This document shows, one piece after another, positions 52,533-61,701 of a DNA stretch of 64,000 nt (position 1 is the stretch's first letter; every line of letters begins with the position of its first letter). The position numbers and the translations under genes are program-made. This DNA comes from Flavobacterium supellecticarium. Its GTDB lineage: Bacteria > Bacteroidota > Bacteroidia > Flavobacteriales > Flavobacteriaceae. The notes beneath the pieces were generated by a model, which was not told where the DNA came from, did no database searches, and was given only the letters and a program-made list of their open reading frames with translations. The stretch is taken from assembly GCF_004801375.1 (NCBI RefSeq), contig NZ_SSNZ01000002.1, positions 558,001 through 622,000 on the forward strand. Reading direction: 5' to 3'.

Positions 52533-53873
52533 ATGAGCTTTTACCTGAGACATTTTTTACGAGCCATAGGTATTGGAACGGCCATCATTGGTGTATTGCT
52601 TTTGCTGCGATGGATTAATGGAAACCCGGTACCAATTAACGATGCTTTCTGGCTAAATGTTGAGTTTACAATGCTCTATACGGTAGCATTATATATGGCA
52701 AATATGGCTGTTTTCGTGGTGCTGGACCGGATATTTAAGCAAGATCGTTTTGCTTTGAAAAGAGTAATAATAGGGTTTTTAAGTTCCTTTGTGGTTTCTA
52801 TAGCGGTCATTTTTTTATTACGGGCTTTTGAAGAAATACAATTTAACGGACTGACATTCCGGGCGTTTTTAGAAAAAGAGAAACCTGGGAATTATCTTAT
52901 ATCGATCATTATTACATTTATTATTACGCTGATTCTCCATATGATCTATTTTTATAGAGCGTATCAGGAAAACCGTTTTAAACAGCAAAAAATCATCGCC
53001 GGTACGGCCTCTGCCAAATTTGAAAGTTTAAAAAACCAGATCGATCCGCATTTTTTGTTTAACAGTCTGAATGTACTGAGTTCGTTAATCGAGGAAAACC
53101 CGGATAATGCACAACGTTTTACGTCTTCTTTATCGAAAATATACCGCTATGTGCTGGAACAAAAAGATAAGGAACTGGTTAGTGTGGAAGAGGAACTTGC
53201 CTTTGCCAAGACGTATATGAACTTATTAAAAATGCGTTTTGAAAACAGTATTTACTACGAACACCCGGAAAAATCAGCAAATCCGGAGGCGAAAGTGGTT
53301 CCGTTATCGTTGCAGTTATTATTGGAAAATACGATAAAACACAATATCGTTAGCGAACAAAAGCCATTACACATTCGCATATTCGAACAAAACGGCTACC
53401 TCGTAGTACAAAACGATCTGCAAAAAAAGGAAGTTTTAAAAGACCGACAAGGTGTTGGTTTGCAAAACATCATCGACCGTTATGCGATTCTCACGGAACG
53501 TAAGGTAAAAATAGAACAAACTGAAAAAACATTCACGGTACAACTACCGATGTTAACCAAACAAATTGGTATTATGGAAACCTATCAGCAACATGACGAT
53601 ACGGCTTATTACCGGGCTAAAAAGAAAGTAGAAGCTTTGAAAGGATTTTACGGAAATCTGATGTCCTATTGTTTAGTAATTCCGTCCCTCATATTTATTA
53701 ATCTTTATTTTTCATCGGGTTTCCAATGGTTTTGGTTTCCGATGTTGGGATGGGGTATGGGGCTTTTTATCCACGGATTTAGCGTATTGGGATATGGCGC
53801 CAGCTGGGAAGAACGTAAGATCCGGGAACTGATGGAAAAACAGGATACCGACAGTAAAAAGAACTGGAAATAA
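52533..53873 (+). CDS. LytS-type sensor kinase with C-terminal 2TM domain
   Basis: This 446-residue inner-membrane kinase has four N-terminal helices (within residues 10-155). The His_kinase module has phospho-His H173 in QIDPHFLFNSLNVLSSLIEE. The ATPase part has LLLENTIKHNIVSEQK and GVGLQNIIDRYAILTE. After the kinase, residues about 355-435 form a 2TM domain: YYRAKKKVEALKGFYGN, two helices, then WEERKIRELMEK. That domain is repeated in the next two genes. The LytTR regulator four genes on is the evident partner. Confidence 0.9.
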   Translation: MSFYLRHFLRAIGIGTAIIGVLLLLRWINGNPVPINDAFWLNVEFTMLYTVALYMANMAVFVVLDRIFKQDRFALKRVIIGFLSSFVVSIAVIFLLRAFEEIQFNGLTFRAFLEKEKPGNYLISIIITFIITLILHMIYFYRAYQENRFKQQKIIAGTASAKFESLKNQIDPHFLFNSLNVLSSLIEENPDNAQRFTSSLSKIYRYVLEQKDKELVSVEEELAFAKTYMNLLKMRFENSIYYEHPEKSANPEAKVVPLSLQLLLENTIKHNIVSEQKPLHIRIFEQNGYLVVQNDLQKKEVLKDRQGVGLQNIIDRYAILTERKVKIEQTEKTFTVQLPMLTKQIGIMETYQQHDDTAYYRAKKKVEALKGFYGNLMSYCLVIPSLIFINLYFSSGFQWFWFPMLGWGMGLFIHGFSVLGYGASWEERKIRELMEKQDTDSKKNWK

Positions 53874-53888
53874 TGTAAAAGAATATTC

Positions 53889-54200
53889 ATGGAGCCTAAT
53901 TATAACGAACAGGAACGCTATCAGCAAGCGCGTAAACGAGTGGAAGAAATCAAAGGTTTTTACGGAAATCTTACCGCTTATATTGCTGTAAATCTTACAT
54001 TGTTAGCAATCAACCTGCTAACGTCCCCGGAGCATTTATGGTTTTTTTATCCGATGATCGGATGGGGAATTGGAGTGGTTTTCCACGGGATGAAAGTTTT
54101 CAACTATATGCCCTTTTTGGGGCGTGACTGGGAAGCCCGAAAAATGAAAGAATTTTTAGAGGAAGAAGAAAAGCAAAAACACAAACAAAACTGGAACTAA
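53889..54200 (+). CDS. 2TM domain protein
   Basis: This small inner-membrane protein of 103 residues is formed by one 2TM domain: a charged helix YQQARKRVEEIKGFYGNLTA, two hydrophobic helices, then HGMKVFNYMPFLGRDWEARK and a Glu/Lys-rich tail. It is homologous to the C-terminal domain of the kinase just upstream and to the next gene. It begins 15 bases after the kinase stop. The role is unknown; it may interact with the kinase through the shared domain. Confidence 0.9.
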   Translation: MEPNYNEQERYQQARKRVEEIKGFYGNLTAYIAVNLTLLAINLLTSPEHLWFFYPMIGWGIGVVFHGMKVFNYMPFLGRDWEARKMKEFLEEEEKQKHKQNWN

Positions 54201-54201
54201 G

Positions 54202-54537
54202 ATGCGCCGCAAATACAAATCATGGGAAGAGCAATACAGTAGCGATAGTCGTTATGAAGAAGCTGCCAAAAGGGTAAAACGAATCAAAGGATTCTATACG
54301 CACCTGATGATATACCTATTGGTAAATCTGTTTATCGTATTTTTAAACTTTCGGGATTTAAAAGTAGGGGAAAGTTATTTTCAGTTTAAAAACTTCTTTA
54401 CCGCGATATGTTGGGGCATCGGATTGCTTGCACACGGATTGCGGGTTTTTGGATACGATTTTTTCTTTGGAGGTGACTGGGAAGCCCGCAAAATCAAAGA
54501 ATTTATGGAAAAAGAGAAAAATGAAAAATGGGAATAA
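54202..54537 (+). CDS. 2TM domain protein
   Basis: This 111-residue membrane protein is the third 2TM domain in the operon. It has YEEAAKRVKRIKGFYTHLMI, then two helices, then HGLRVFGYDFFFGGDWEARK and an acidic/basic tail. The linker between the helices is longer than in the preceding copy. It starts one base after the previous gene's stop, so translation is probably coupled. Tandem duplication of the domain is the simplest origin. Confidence 0.9.
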   Translation: MRRKYKSWEEQYSSDSRYEEAAKRVKRIKGFYTHLMIYLLVNLFIVFLNFRDLKVGESYFQFKNFFTAICWGIGLLAHGLRVFGYDFFFGGDWEARKIKEFMEKEKNEKWE

Positions 54538-54561
54538 TCACAAAATAGGAATACGAATACG

Positions 54562-55317
54562 ATGAATATTATAATTATAGAAGACGAAAAACCGGCTGCG
54601 CGATTATTACAGCGAAAAGTTGAAAAACTGGGATTAAACGTCCATACCATGTTGCATTCGGTAGAAGAATCTTTACAATGGTTTCAAACCAATCCGCATC
54701 CGGATCTTATCTTTCTCGATATCCAGCTTTCCGACGGACTTTCTTTTGAAATCTTTGAACAGATCGATATCAAAAGCGCGGTTATTTTTACAACGGCCTA
54801 CGACGAATATGCGTTAAAAGCCTTTAAATTAAACAGTATTGACTACCTGTTAAAACCAATAGACGAAGACGATCTGGAAGTGGCATTAAACAAATACCGA
54901 CAACGCAATCCGGAGCCGCAACAATTGTCACTGGATTTTGAAATGATCAAACGAATGCTCGTGAATCCGGTGGATAAATCGTATAAAAAGCGCTTTACGG
55001 TAAAAATCGGTCAGCAGTTAAAAGTAATTCCGATAGAGGAAGTCGAATGTTTTTATAGCGAAAACAAAGGAACCTATGTTCATACGACTGATAACCGCGA
55101 TTATTTACTGGATCAGGCATTAGAGCAATTGGAAACCGAATTGGATCCAAAAGATTTCTATCGCGTGAGTCGTAAATTTATCATTCCGATGCGCGCGATA
55201 AAGGAAATCGTACTCTATAGCAATTCCAGACTAAAAGTCATTTTGCCAACCTATAAAGGCGATGAGGTTATTGTGAGCCGCGAAAGGGTTAGTGATTTTA
55301 AAGAATGGATCGGTTAG
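54562..55317 (+). CDS. LytTR-family response regulator
   Basis: This 251-residue transcription regulator is the last gene of the unit with the LytS-type kinase. The receiver shows E7-D8, phospho-acceptor D53 in LIFLDIQLSDG, TT near residue 77, and K in DYLLKPIDEDD. From about residue 145 the LytTR domain has KRFTVKIGQQLKVIPIEEVE, YSENKGTYVHTTDNRDY and FYRVSRKFIIPMRAIKEIVL. The LytTR-type operators at 49479 and 51722 are the obvious candidate targets. Confidence 0.93.
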   Translation: MNIIIIEDEKPAARLLQRKVEKLGLNVHTMLHSVEESLQWFQTNPHPDLIFLDIQLSDGLSFEIFEQIDIKSAVIFTTAYDEYALKAFKLNSIDYLLKPIDEDDLEVALNKYRQRNPEPQQLSLDFEMIKRMLVNPVDKSYKKRFTVKIGQQLKVIPIEEVECFYSENKGTYVHTTDNRDYLLDQALEQLETELDPKDFYRVSRKFIIPMRAIKEIVLYSNSRLKVILPTYKGDEVIVSRERVSDFKEWIG

Positions 55318-55327
55318 GATCCATTTT

Positions 55328-56347
55328 TTATACCGTTTTATTTTTTCGGGCTTCCAGAATCATATAAAACTGCACTCCGAATAAAATCGAGGCAAGTACC
55401 AAATGAATTGTCTGACTTCCAAATGGGAAATGCAGGTAATACATGGCAATTCCGGAGGCGATTTCCAATGCTAATAGCAGCATCACCCAGTTGATTTTTG
55501 AAAAGCCCAAACCCAATCGTTTGTTGCGTAAATACAGAAACAGACTCGATAAAAATACCACTACGGAAAACGTACGGTGAAAGTAAAAACTCACTTCGGG
55601 TTTACTTAACCAAAGGGTTTCATTTCCGATTCCGGATTTTACCTGTTCGTCTACAAATTGGCGTACCTGAGTTCCTAAAACCACCTGAATTAACGTTAAT
55701 CCAAGTGAAACCCAAAGGATAGTCAAAAACATCGGATTCGCAATTTTATCCGACGAAACCGGTTTGGCCAATCGGATGATATATAAGATAACGGCAACGA
55801 TTACCAGTGCCATTACCATATGAACGGTGATTTTTACCGGGTTTAATACCGAATACACAACCGTTGCGCCCAACCATGCCTGGAATCCCATCATAAAAAC
55901 AACCAGCCAGGACAATAGGGTAATCTTTTTACTTTGTTTCCACAGTGAAAATGACGCAATAGCCATAATAAAACAAGCCAGACCGGCGAAAGCACCTACC
56001 AGTCGGTTGCCATATTCGGTCCAGGTATGCGAAGCATTAAAGATCGCATAATCGTGCTTGGTGTATTTTTTCCAATGGGAAGCGTCAAATTCCGCTCCGG
56101 TGGTAAAATCATCTTTGGCTACCAACAGACTTTCATCTTTAATGATCACCTGACCTTTTTTAAACGTGTGGTTTTCACTCCAGGTCAATTCCTTGATATC
56201 GGTTGGAGGAATATAATATCCAAAACATTTCGGCCAATCGGGACAACCCATTCCGGAACCGGTCATACGAACCAGCGCTCCGGCTACAATTACTAAATAG
56301 ACTAATACTAAAGCTGTTTTTGCGATGGTGGTGAAATGTTTTTTCAT
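55328..56347 (-). CDS. ctaA: Heme A synthase (COX15/CtaA)
   Basis: CtaA oxidises heme O to heme A for cytochrome c oxidase. This inner-membrane protein of 339 residues has eight predicted helices. It begins KTALVLVYLVIVAGALVRMT with the conserved GSGMGCPDWPKCFGYYIPP, which supplies Cys residues. His ligands are visible in EYGNRLVGAFAGLACFIMAI, ITVHMVMALVIVAVI, FYFHRTFSVVVFLSSLFL and QTIHLVLASILFGVQFYMIL. It lies alone, convergent with the regulator gene (10 bases). Confidence 0.93.
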   Translation of the reverse strand: MKKHFTTIAKTALVLVYLVIVAGALVRMTGSGMGCPDWPKCFGYYIPPTDIKELTWSENHTFKKGQVIIKDESLLVAKDDFTTGAEFDASHWKKYTKHDYAIFNASHTWTEYGNRLVGAFAGLACFIMAIASFSLWKQSKKITLLSWLVVFMMGFQAWLGATVVYSVLNPVKITVHMVMALVIVAVILYIIRLAKPVSSDKIANPMFLTILWVSLGLTLIQVVLGTQVRQFVDEQVKSGIGNETLWLSKPEVSFYFHRTFSVVVFLSSLFLYLRNKRLGLGFSKINWVMLLLALEIASGIAMYYLHFPFGSQTIHLVLASILFGVQFYMILEARKNKTV

Positions 56348-56378
56348 TTTTGTAAGCTTTTAAGTTTGAACCAGAAGG

Positions 56379-57812
56379 TTATTCGGTTGCCTTTTTTAAT
56401 CCTAGTTTTGCCGCTTTTTCCATCATAAAATCGTAAGCCGGCTGGTATTCATTCGGGATTTCTCCTTCGAGTATGGCTTCCTTGATGGCTTCTTTTAAAA
56501 GGCCGATTTCGCGGGAAGGTTTTAGATTAAAAATGGCCATGATCTCTTCTCCGGTAATAGGCGGTTGAAAGTTTCGAATATGGTCGCGTTCTTCCACTTC
56601 GACAATTTTCTGGCGGACGATTTTAAAATTATGATGATATTTTCGGAATTTCGACGGGTTTTTAGTTGTGATATCGGCTTCACACAAAATCATCAGATTT
56701 TCGACATCCTCACCGGCATCAAAAACCAAACGACGGACGGCTGAATCGGTTACAATATCCTGAGCCAGAACAATTGGTCGGGAACTCATCATAACCATTT
56801 TCTGCACGAATTTCATCTTGTGATTTAACGGCATATGCAAACGTTCGAAAATACGTTTTACCATTTTACCACCTAAAAATTCATGTCCGTGGAATGTCCA
56901 ACCCTGTTTTTTAGAAAAACGTTTTGTTGGTGCTTTACCGATATCGTGTAACAATGCCGACCAGCGTAGCCATACATCGTCGGTATTTGGACAAATATTG
57001 TCGACGACTTCCAGGGTATGATAAAAGTTGTTTTTATGGGTATGGCCTTCTATTTCTTCCACCTGATTTAAAGCGGTCAGTTCCGGTAAAATAATATCGA
57101 GTAAGCCGGTTTGATACAAAAGAAGGAAACCTACAGAAGGTTTGTCTGACAATAGGATTTTGTTTAATTCCTCGACAATGCGTTCTCCGGAAATAATGTT
57201 AATCCGATCCTTATTTCGGGAAATGGAAGCCAACGATTCCGATTCGATGGTAAAATTGAGTTGGGATGCAAAACGGATCGCACGCATCATACGTAACGGA
57301 TCATCTGAATAGGTAATATCCGGATCCAGCGGCGTTTTGATGCATTTGTTTTCCATATCGGCCAATCCGTTAAACGGATCAACCAGTTCGCCGTAGTTGG
57401 CTTCGTTTAGGGAAAGTGCCAAAGCGTTGATTGTAAAATCGCGACGGTTTTGATCGTCTTCCAGCGTACCATTTTCCACAACCGGATTCCGGCTGTCGAA
57501 ATGATAGGATTCTTTGCGGGCACCTACAAATTCGATATCCATATCCTCATAGCGAAGCATGGCGGTACCGTAATTTTTAAAGACCTGCACTTTCGGATTG
57601 TGTGGGATCAGTTCCGACACTTTTAAAGCCAATTCGATACCACTACCAACGGCCACGATGTCGATGTCTTTTTTATGATTGCGTTCCAGAATCAAATCCC
57701 TTACAAAGCCGCCAATAACATAGGAATCGACCTGTAGCTCTTTGGCCGCACGGGATATAATTTCAAAAATTTTGGACTGTAATGCCTCTTTATATGAAGT
57801 TTGTTTTTTCAT
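56379..57812 (-). CDS. cca: CCA tRNA nucleotidyltransferase with HD domain
   Basis: This enzyme adds or repairs the CCA end of tRNAs. The 477-residue protein has the nucleotidyltransferase head with [20 protein letters not shown] and the metal-binding D-I-D. Next come [40 protein letters not shown] and an HD domain ([35 protein letters not shown]). A C-terminal helical part follows. No A/CCA specificity motif can be assigned. Length is typical of Bacteroidota. It lies 33 bases downstream of the threonylcarbamoyl-AMP synthase gene. Confidence 0.92.
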   Translation of the reverse strand: MKKQTSYKEALQSKIFEIISRAAKELQVDSYVIGGFVRDLILERNHKKDIDIVAVGSGIELALKVSELIPHNPKVQVFKNYGTAMLRYEDMDIEFVGARKESYHFDSRNPVVENGTLEDDQNRRDFTINALALSLNEANYGELVDPFNGLADMENKCIKTPLDPDITYSDDPLRMMRAIRFASQLNFTIESESLASISRNKDRINIISGERIVEELNKILLSDKPSVGFLLLYQTGLLDIILPELTALNQVEEIEGHTHKNNFYHTLEVVDNICPNTDDVWLRWSALLHDIGKAPTKRFSKKQGWTFHGHEFLGGKMVKRIFERLHMPLNHKMKFVQKMVMMSSRPIVLAQDIVTDSAVRRLVFDAGEDVENLMILCEADITTKNPSKFRKYHHNFKIVRQKIVEVEERDHIRNFQPPITGEEIMAIFNLKPSREIGLLKEAIKEAILEGEIPNEYQPAYDFMMEKAAKLGLKKATE

Positions 57813-57845
57813 TAATGGTCGCTCCGGTTTGCAGGGCTAAGCTGT

Positions 57846-58409
57846 TTATTTTCGTATAATTTTTACCTCACTGTTCCCAGACAGTTTTATGATAGTCGAC
57901 GGTTTACCGCCAATTTTATCGTGGTGCAAATTTACAACATAGTCGACGCCTTGCAAAATTGCGGGGCTTATTTCTTTAAACGATTTTGGAGTAGGTTCGC
58001 CACTGATGTTTGCCGAAGTGGAAACCAGCGGAACTTTCATCCGTTCCATTAGTTTAAAACAGAAAGGTTCTTTAACGATTCGCATCCCTAACGTATTATC
58101 CTGGCCGATGATATTGGGTGCGACATTTCGCGGATTATCCAGGATTAGTGTGGTTGGTTTTTCAGATAAATCGAGGATTTGCCAGGCTACTTCCGGAATA
58201 TCTTTAAAAACATTGTATACCATACGGTCTCCGTTCATCAGGACGATCATGCTTTTACTTTCTTCCCGTTGCTTTAGCACGTATATTTTTTTTACGGCTT
58301 CCGGATTGGTTGCATCACAACCGATTCCCCAAACGGTATCGGTTGGATACAGAATGATTCCTCCGTTTTTGATCACTTCGTATGCTTTGTGAATTTCTTC
58401 TGCAATCAT
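57846..58409 (-). CDS. L-threonylcarbamoyladenylate synthase (Sua5/YrdC family)
   Basis: This 187-residue enzyme makes threonylcarbamoyl-AMP for the t6A37 modification of tRNAs. I start it at the ATG at 58409 (MIAEEIHKAYEVIKNGGIIL); a Met 11 codons upstream is less family-like. Motifs are LYPTDTVWGIGCDATNPEAV, VLKQREESKSMIVLMN, LGMRIVKEPFCFKLMERMK and LVSTSANISGEPTPKSFKEI. It is a short, Sua5-domain-free form. It is followed by cca in the same direction. Confidence 0.93.
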   Translation of the reverse strand: MIAEEIHKAYEVIKNGGIILYPTDTVWGIGCDATNPEAVKKIYVLKQREESKSMIVLMNGDRMVYNVFKDIPEVAWQILDLSEKPTTLILDNPRNVAPNIIGQDNTLGMRIVKEPFCFKLMERMKVPLVSTSANISGEPTPKSFKEISPAILQGVDYVVNLHHDKIGGKPSTIIKLSGNSEVKIIRK

Positions 58410-58474
58410 TTTATATTTATTTAAACTGTTTTTATAAATCATTACAGGAAGCGATTCAAAACAATACTAGCGAC

Positions 58475-59470
58475 TTAATCAAAAAAAGTAGTCATTATTT
58501 TAGATAAATCGTTGTTAAAAACAGCTTCTTCCTGTTCAATTTTTTTGCGATAGCTATCGAAATGGCGGACTTCTTTTTCATATGCTGTAAAACAATTTTC
58601 TAACAAGTCAATAACATCACGTTCTTTACCCGGTATAAAATCTATTTTAAATTTGTCCGGTATCGGAATATCTTCTGCAAAGTTAGCACTTCCTTTTCTG
58701 TTTGTAACTATAATACAGCCACACATTGCAGCTTCTCTCGGAATACGGTCTTTACCGGGATGATTTCCAAAGTCGATATAAATTTTGGCGCTAAGTAACA
58801 ATTGTCGCACCTGCGACGGAGTGATGTTTTCTATCGGAAACCAATCAATATAAGGTGCTTTTCGGATCAACTCCAGCATATCACTAAATCCTTTTTTGGG
58901 ATTGTATACAATCCTGTTTTTTTTATTCTGGTTGGTAAAAGATCTTTCTTTTAATTTATCGATAAAAATAGCGTCAAGATAGTCGGATAAATTATAAATG
59001 TCAGTGACGCTTTTCGATTCCAGAAAATGCCGGGCATAATGCGATTGTACCCAATGGGAAAGCAAGGGTTCCTTTTTAAAATCATAATGGTACACTGTTG
59101 GTTTTAAACCCAAAAAGCGTCGTAAGGAAAAGGGTTTCGGCCTAATGGCAGCCAAAAAGAAATCGACACTTAACCACCAGATTACCTTATGGATTTTTTT
59201 ATAGTGATAGATCATCCCGGTATAGATTTCGGGAAAGATGGCGATATTTTCCGGAATATCTGTTATAATATTCGTATACGGGATTTTAAAGCGTTTGTAA
59301 AATTCATGTACCGGATTTATGTATGATTGCTGCCCGATATACATCATTTTGGCTTTAAATCCCATACCGATCAGTTTGGATGCCAGTTGGTGCATTAACA
59401 AGGGACCGCCCGAAGCAAAATTGGCCGGGGCTATCAGATAGAAAGTTGTGGTTGTTTTATTTAGTTTCAC
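58475..59470 (-). CDS. Glycosyltransferase of the surface polysaccharide cluster
   Basis: This is a putative glycosyltransferase of 331 residues. Its start is GTG at 59470, which overlaps the end of the mutase gene by 14 bases. The long frame further upstream is the mutase gene read in another frame. It starts MKLNKTTTTFYLIAPANFAS. The C-terminal half has LLLSAKIYIDFGNHPGKDRI and REAAMCGCIIVTNRKGS, in the style of GT-B enzymes. No transmembrane helix is evident. Donor and acceptor are unknown; its neighbour makes UDP-galactofuranose, which it might use. Confidence 0.75.
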   Translation of the reverse strand: MKLNKTTTTFYLIAPANFASGGPLLMHQLASKLIGMGFKAKMMYIGQQSYINPVHEFYKRFKIPYTNIITDIPENIAIFPEIYTGMIYHYKKIHKVIWWLSVDFFLAAIRPKPFSLRRFLGLKPTVYHYDFKKEPLLSHWVQSHYARHFLESKSVTDIYNLSDYLDAIFIDKLKERSFTNQNKKNRIVYNPKKGFSDMLELIRKAPYIDWFPIENITPSQVRQLLLSAKIYIDFGNHPGKDRIPREAAMCGCIIVTNRKGSANFAEDIPIPDKFKIDFIPGKERDVIDLLENCFTAYEKEVRHFDSYRKKIEQEEAVFNNDLSKIMTTFFD

Positions 59471-60569
59471 AATATTCGGTTTTAAATTTTCTAATGGCCG
59501 AAGCAATAATTTGATGCATATCGTAGTATTTATATTCGGCAAGTCGACCACCAAAAATAACCTTGGAATCCTTTGCCATGAGGCAATACTGTTTATAAAT
59601 CGCCTGATTCTTTTTATCATTAACAGGGTAAAAAGCTTCTTTTTTTGAAGACCAGGATTCCGGATATTCTTTGGTGATAACGGTTTGCGGTTGTTTGCCA
59701 AATTCGAAGTGTTTGTGCTCGATGATACGGGTAAAAGGAACTGTAGCATCATTATAATTGACCACGGCATTACCCTGAAAATTGGAGCTGTTGATAATTT
59801 CGTTTTCAAATCGGAGCGAGCGGTACTCGAGTTCTCCGAATTGATAATCGAAATATTCATCGATTTTTCCGGTAAATACAATAGTCTCGGCCAGCGATTC
59901 GAAATACGAACGATCGTCAAAAAAATCCGTATTTAAACGTATTTCAGTTCCTTCCAGCAATCCGTCAATAATTTTATTATAACCGCCAACGGGTATGCCC
60001 TGATAGGTATCGTTAAAATAATTATTGTCGAAAGTATACCGGATTGGCAACCTTTTAATAATAAAAGGCGGTAGCTCTGTAGCTTTACGCCCCCATTGCT
60101 TTTCCGTGTATTCTTTGATCAAAGTTTCATAAATATCCTTACCTACCATAGAAAGAGCCTGTTCTTCGAGATTTGCCGGATTTGCAACGCCAAACCGGTC
60201 TATCTGGACATTAATTTTTGCCCGTGCTTCTTCGGGAGTAATAGCACCCCATAACTGGTAGAATGTATTCATGTTAAAAGGCAGGTTGTAAAGCCTTCCT
60301 TTTGCAAGGGTCACGGGACTATTGATGTAATGGTTAAACGTGGTAAACTGATTGACATAATCCCAGATAAATTTATCGTTGGTATGGAAAATATGCGCAC
60401 CATATTTATGGATTGTAATGTCTTCTATCTTTTCACAATAAACATTACCGCCCCGATGGGATCTTTTGTCAATAACAAGGCATCTTTTGCCGATTTTAGT
60501 GGCTTCATGAGCAAAAACGGCTCCAAAAAGTCCGGAACCTACAATTAGAAGATCATAGTCAGTTGTCAT
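59457..60569 (-). CDS. glf: UDP-galactopyranose mutase
   Basis: Glf converts UDP-galactopyranose to UDP-galactofuranose, a building block of surface polysaccharides. The 370-residue flavoprotein starts with the FAD Rossmann motif YDLLIVGSGLFGAVFAHEAT. It has CLVIDKRSHRGGNVYCEKIE, KYGAHIFHTNDKFIWDYVN, EKQWGRKATELPPFIIKRLP, KIDEYFDYQFGELEYRSLRF and the C-terminal GRLAEYKYYDMHQIIASAIR. All conserved segments are present. It shows that galactofuranose probably occurs in the polysaccharide made by this cluster. Confidence 0.95.
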   Translation of the reverse strand: MTTDYDLLIVGSGLFGAVFAHEATKIGKRCLVIDKRSHRGGNVYCEKIEDITIHKYGAHIFHTNDKFIWDYVNQFTTFNHYINSPVTLAKGRLYNLPFNMNTFYQLWGAITPEEARAKINVQIDRFGVANPANLEEQALSMVGKDIYETLIKEYTEKQWGRKATELPPFIIKRLPIRYTFDNNYFNDTYQGIPVGGYNKIIDGLLEGTEIRLNTDFFDDRSYFESLAETIVFTGKIDEYFDYQFGELEYRSLRFENEIINSSNFQGNAVVNYNDATVPFTRIIEHKHFEFGKQPQTVITKEYPESWSSKKEAFYPVNDKKNQAIYKQYCLMAKDSKVIFGGRLAEYKYYDMHQIIASAIRKFKTEYCETK

Positions 60570-60582
60570 CTTATTTTTGGTG

Positions 60583-61701
60583 TTAAATGGAACGTGAATG
60601 CATATTGAGAACCGCTTGTTGTTCGGATTTTATGAAATTGGCTTTACGGAAGTTTAAAATTTGGTCCCAGGTGGTCACAATGTCCTGTTCTTCGTTTTCA
60701 AGGTTATATTTGTCGAGAATTGTTTGTGAGGCTTTGATTTGTTTTTCAAGAAAAAGGATAGGATCCTGTTCGTAAAGTGCCAGTACTTCTTCAATTTTGC
60801 GAACAAAATCAATGATGTCTCCATCGGAGACAGGATAGCAGAAGTCGGGATTAAAATATTCTTCACCGGCCCGTCCTGTATACCCGATAACGATACAGCC
60901 ACAAGCCATAGCTTCGGCAGGAGGAAGGCCAAACCCTTCGATATGGTTAAAACTCAGGAAAATATGGCTTTCCCTCAGAATCTGAGCCACTTCCTGTTCT
61001 GTTTTATTATCAATACTTACCAGTAACCAGTCCTGCAAACTATTTCGATATTTTAGAATATTGAAAATCTGTATAATGTCCTCTTTCATTTTACGAGGCA
61101 TAAAAGCAATCTGTTTCTTTTTCCGGGGTTGATAATAAAACGTGTTTTGATCAATACCTATTCGTATCCGATAGAGTTTTATATTGGGAATGGCAAAGGA
61201 TAGATAGTTTTTTGAATCTTCGGATACGACTATCGTCGCCAGGATATTTTGATCCGCATACTGCCTTTCGGTCGGGAGTTTTTCGAGTGTGTTATAGAAA
61301 AAAGAATAATAGCAGTTCTGATTGAAAACCACCTTTTGGATATCTTTTTTAATTTTTAAAAAACTCATAGTAAACACTTCGGGGAAAACAAATATGGCGT
61401 TCGTGTCGAGTTTAGAAGGCAAAAGACTTTGTATAACTAAAGTAATTTTGTAGAAAATTCTTTTCAGAAATGATACTTCCCCCATTCGGATACTTTGTTT
61501 GATCAACGAAAAGAAAGAAGCGCTATATTCTATCCCGGTTGTATTCTCAAACCACTTATGTCGGAAACCTCTTTTTCTATGAAGGATAGCCGCGTTAAAG
61601 CCATTTTTGTTTAAGATATCAACCTGTCGGTAGAGTTGTTTGATGCCTCCGATGGGCGCTTTGGTGTCGGGGCAAATAAAATAAATTTTTTGTTGCATCA
61701 T
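60583..61701 (-). CDS. Glycosyltransferase (GT4-like)
   Basis: This GT-B glycosyltransferase of 371-372 residues has N-terminal QKIYFICPDTKAPIGGIKQL, which carries the Gly-Gly acceptor loop. The C-terminal family-4 region is HIFLSFNHIEGFGLPPAEAM then ACGCIVIGYTGRAGEEYFNP, with the E-x7-E arrangement. The start is fixed by conservation at 61701 (MMQQ), so its first 83 bases overlap the end of the preceding gene in another frame. The substrate is unknown. Confidence 0.87.
   Translation of the reverse strand: MMQQKIYFICPDTKAPIGGIKQLYRQVDILNKNGFNAAILHRKRGFRHKWFENTTGIEYSASFFSLIKQSIRMGEVSFLKRIFYKITLVIQSLLPSKLDTNAIFVFPEVFTMSFLKIKKDIQKVVFNQNCYYSFFYNTLEKLPTERQYADQNILATIVVSEDSKNYLSFAIPNIKLYRIRIGIDQNTFYYQPRKKKQIAFMPRKMKEDIIQIFNILKYRNSLQDWLLVSIDNKTEQEVAQILRESHIFLSFNHIEGFGLPPAEAMACGCIVIGYTGRAGEEYFNPDFCYPVSDGDIIDFVRKIEEVLALYEQDPILFLEKQIKASQTILDKYNLENEEQDIVTTWDQILNFRKANFIKSEQQAVLNMHSRSI

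Noticed and set aside
59471-59920. 150-residue N-terminal extension of the glycosyltransferase frame at 58475
   Set aside because: This part is the glf coding region read in another frame. The GTG at 59470 gives a normal start.
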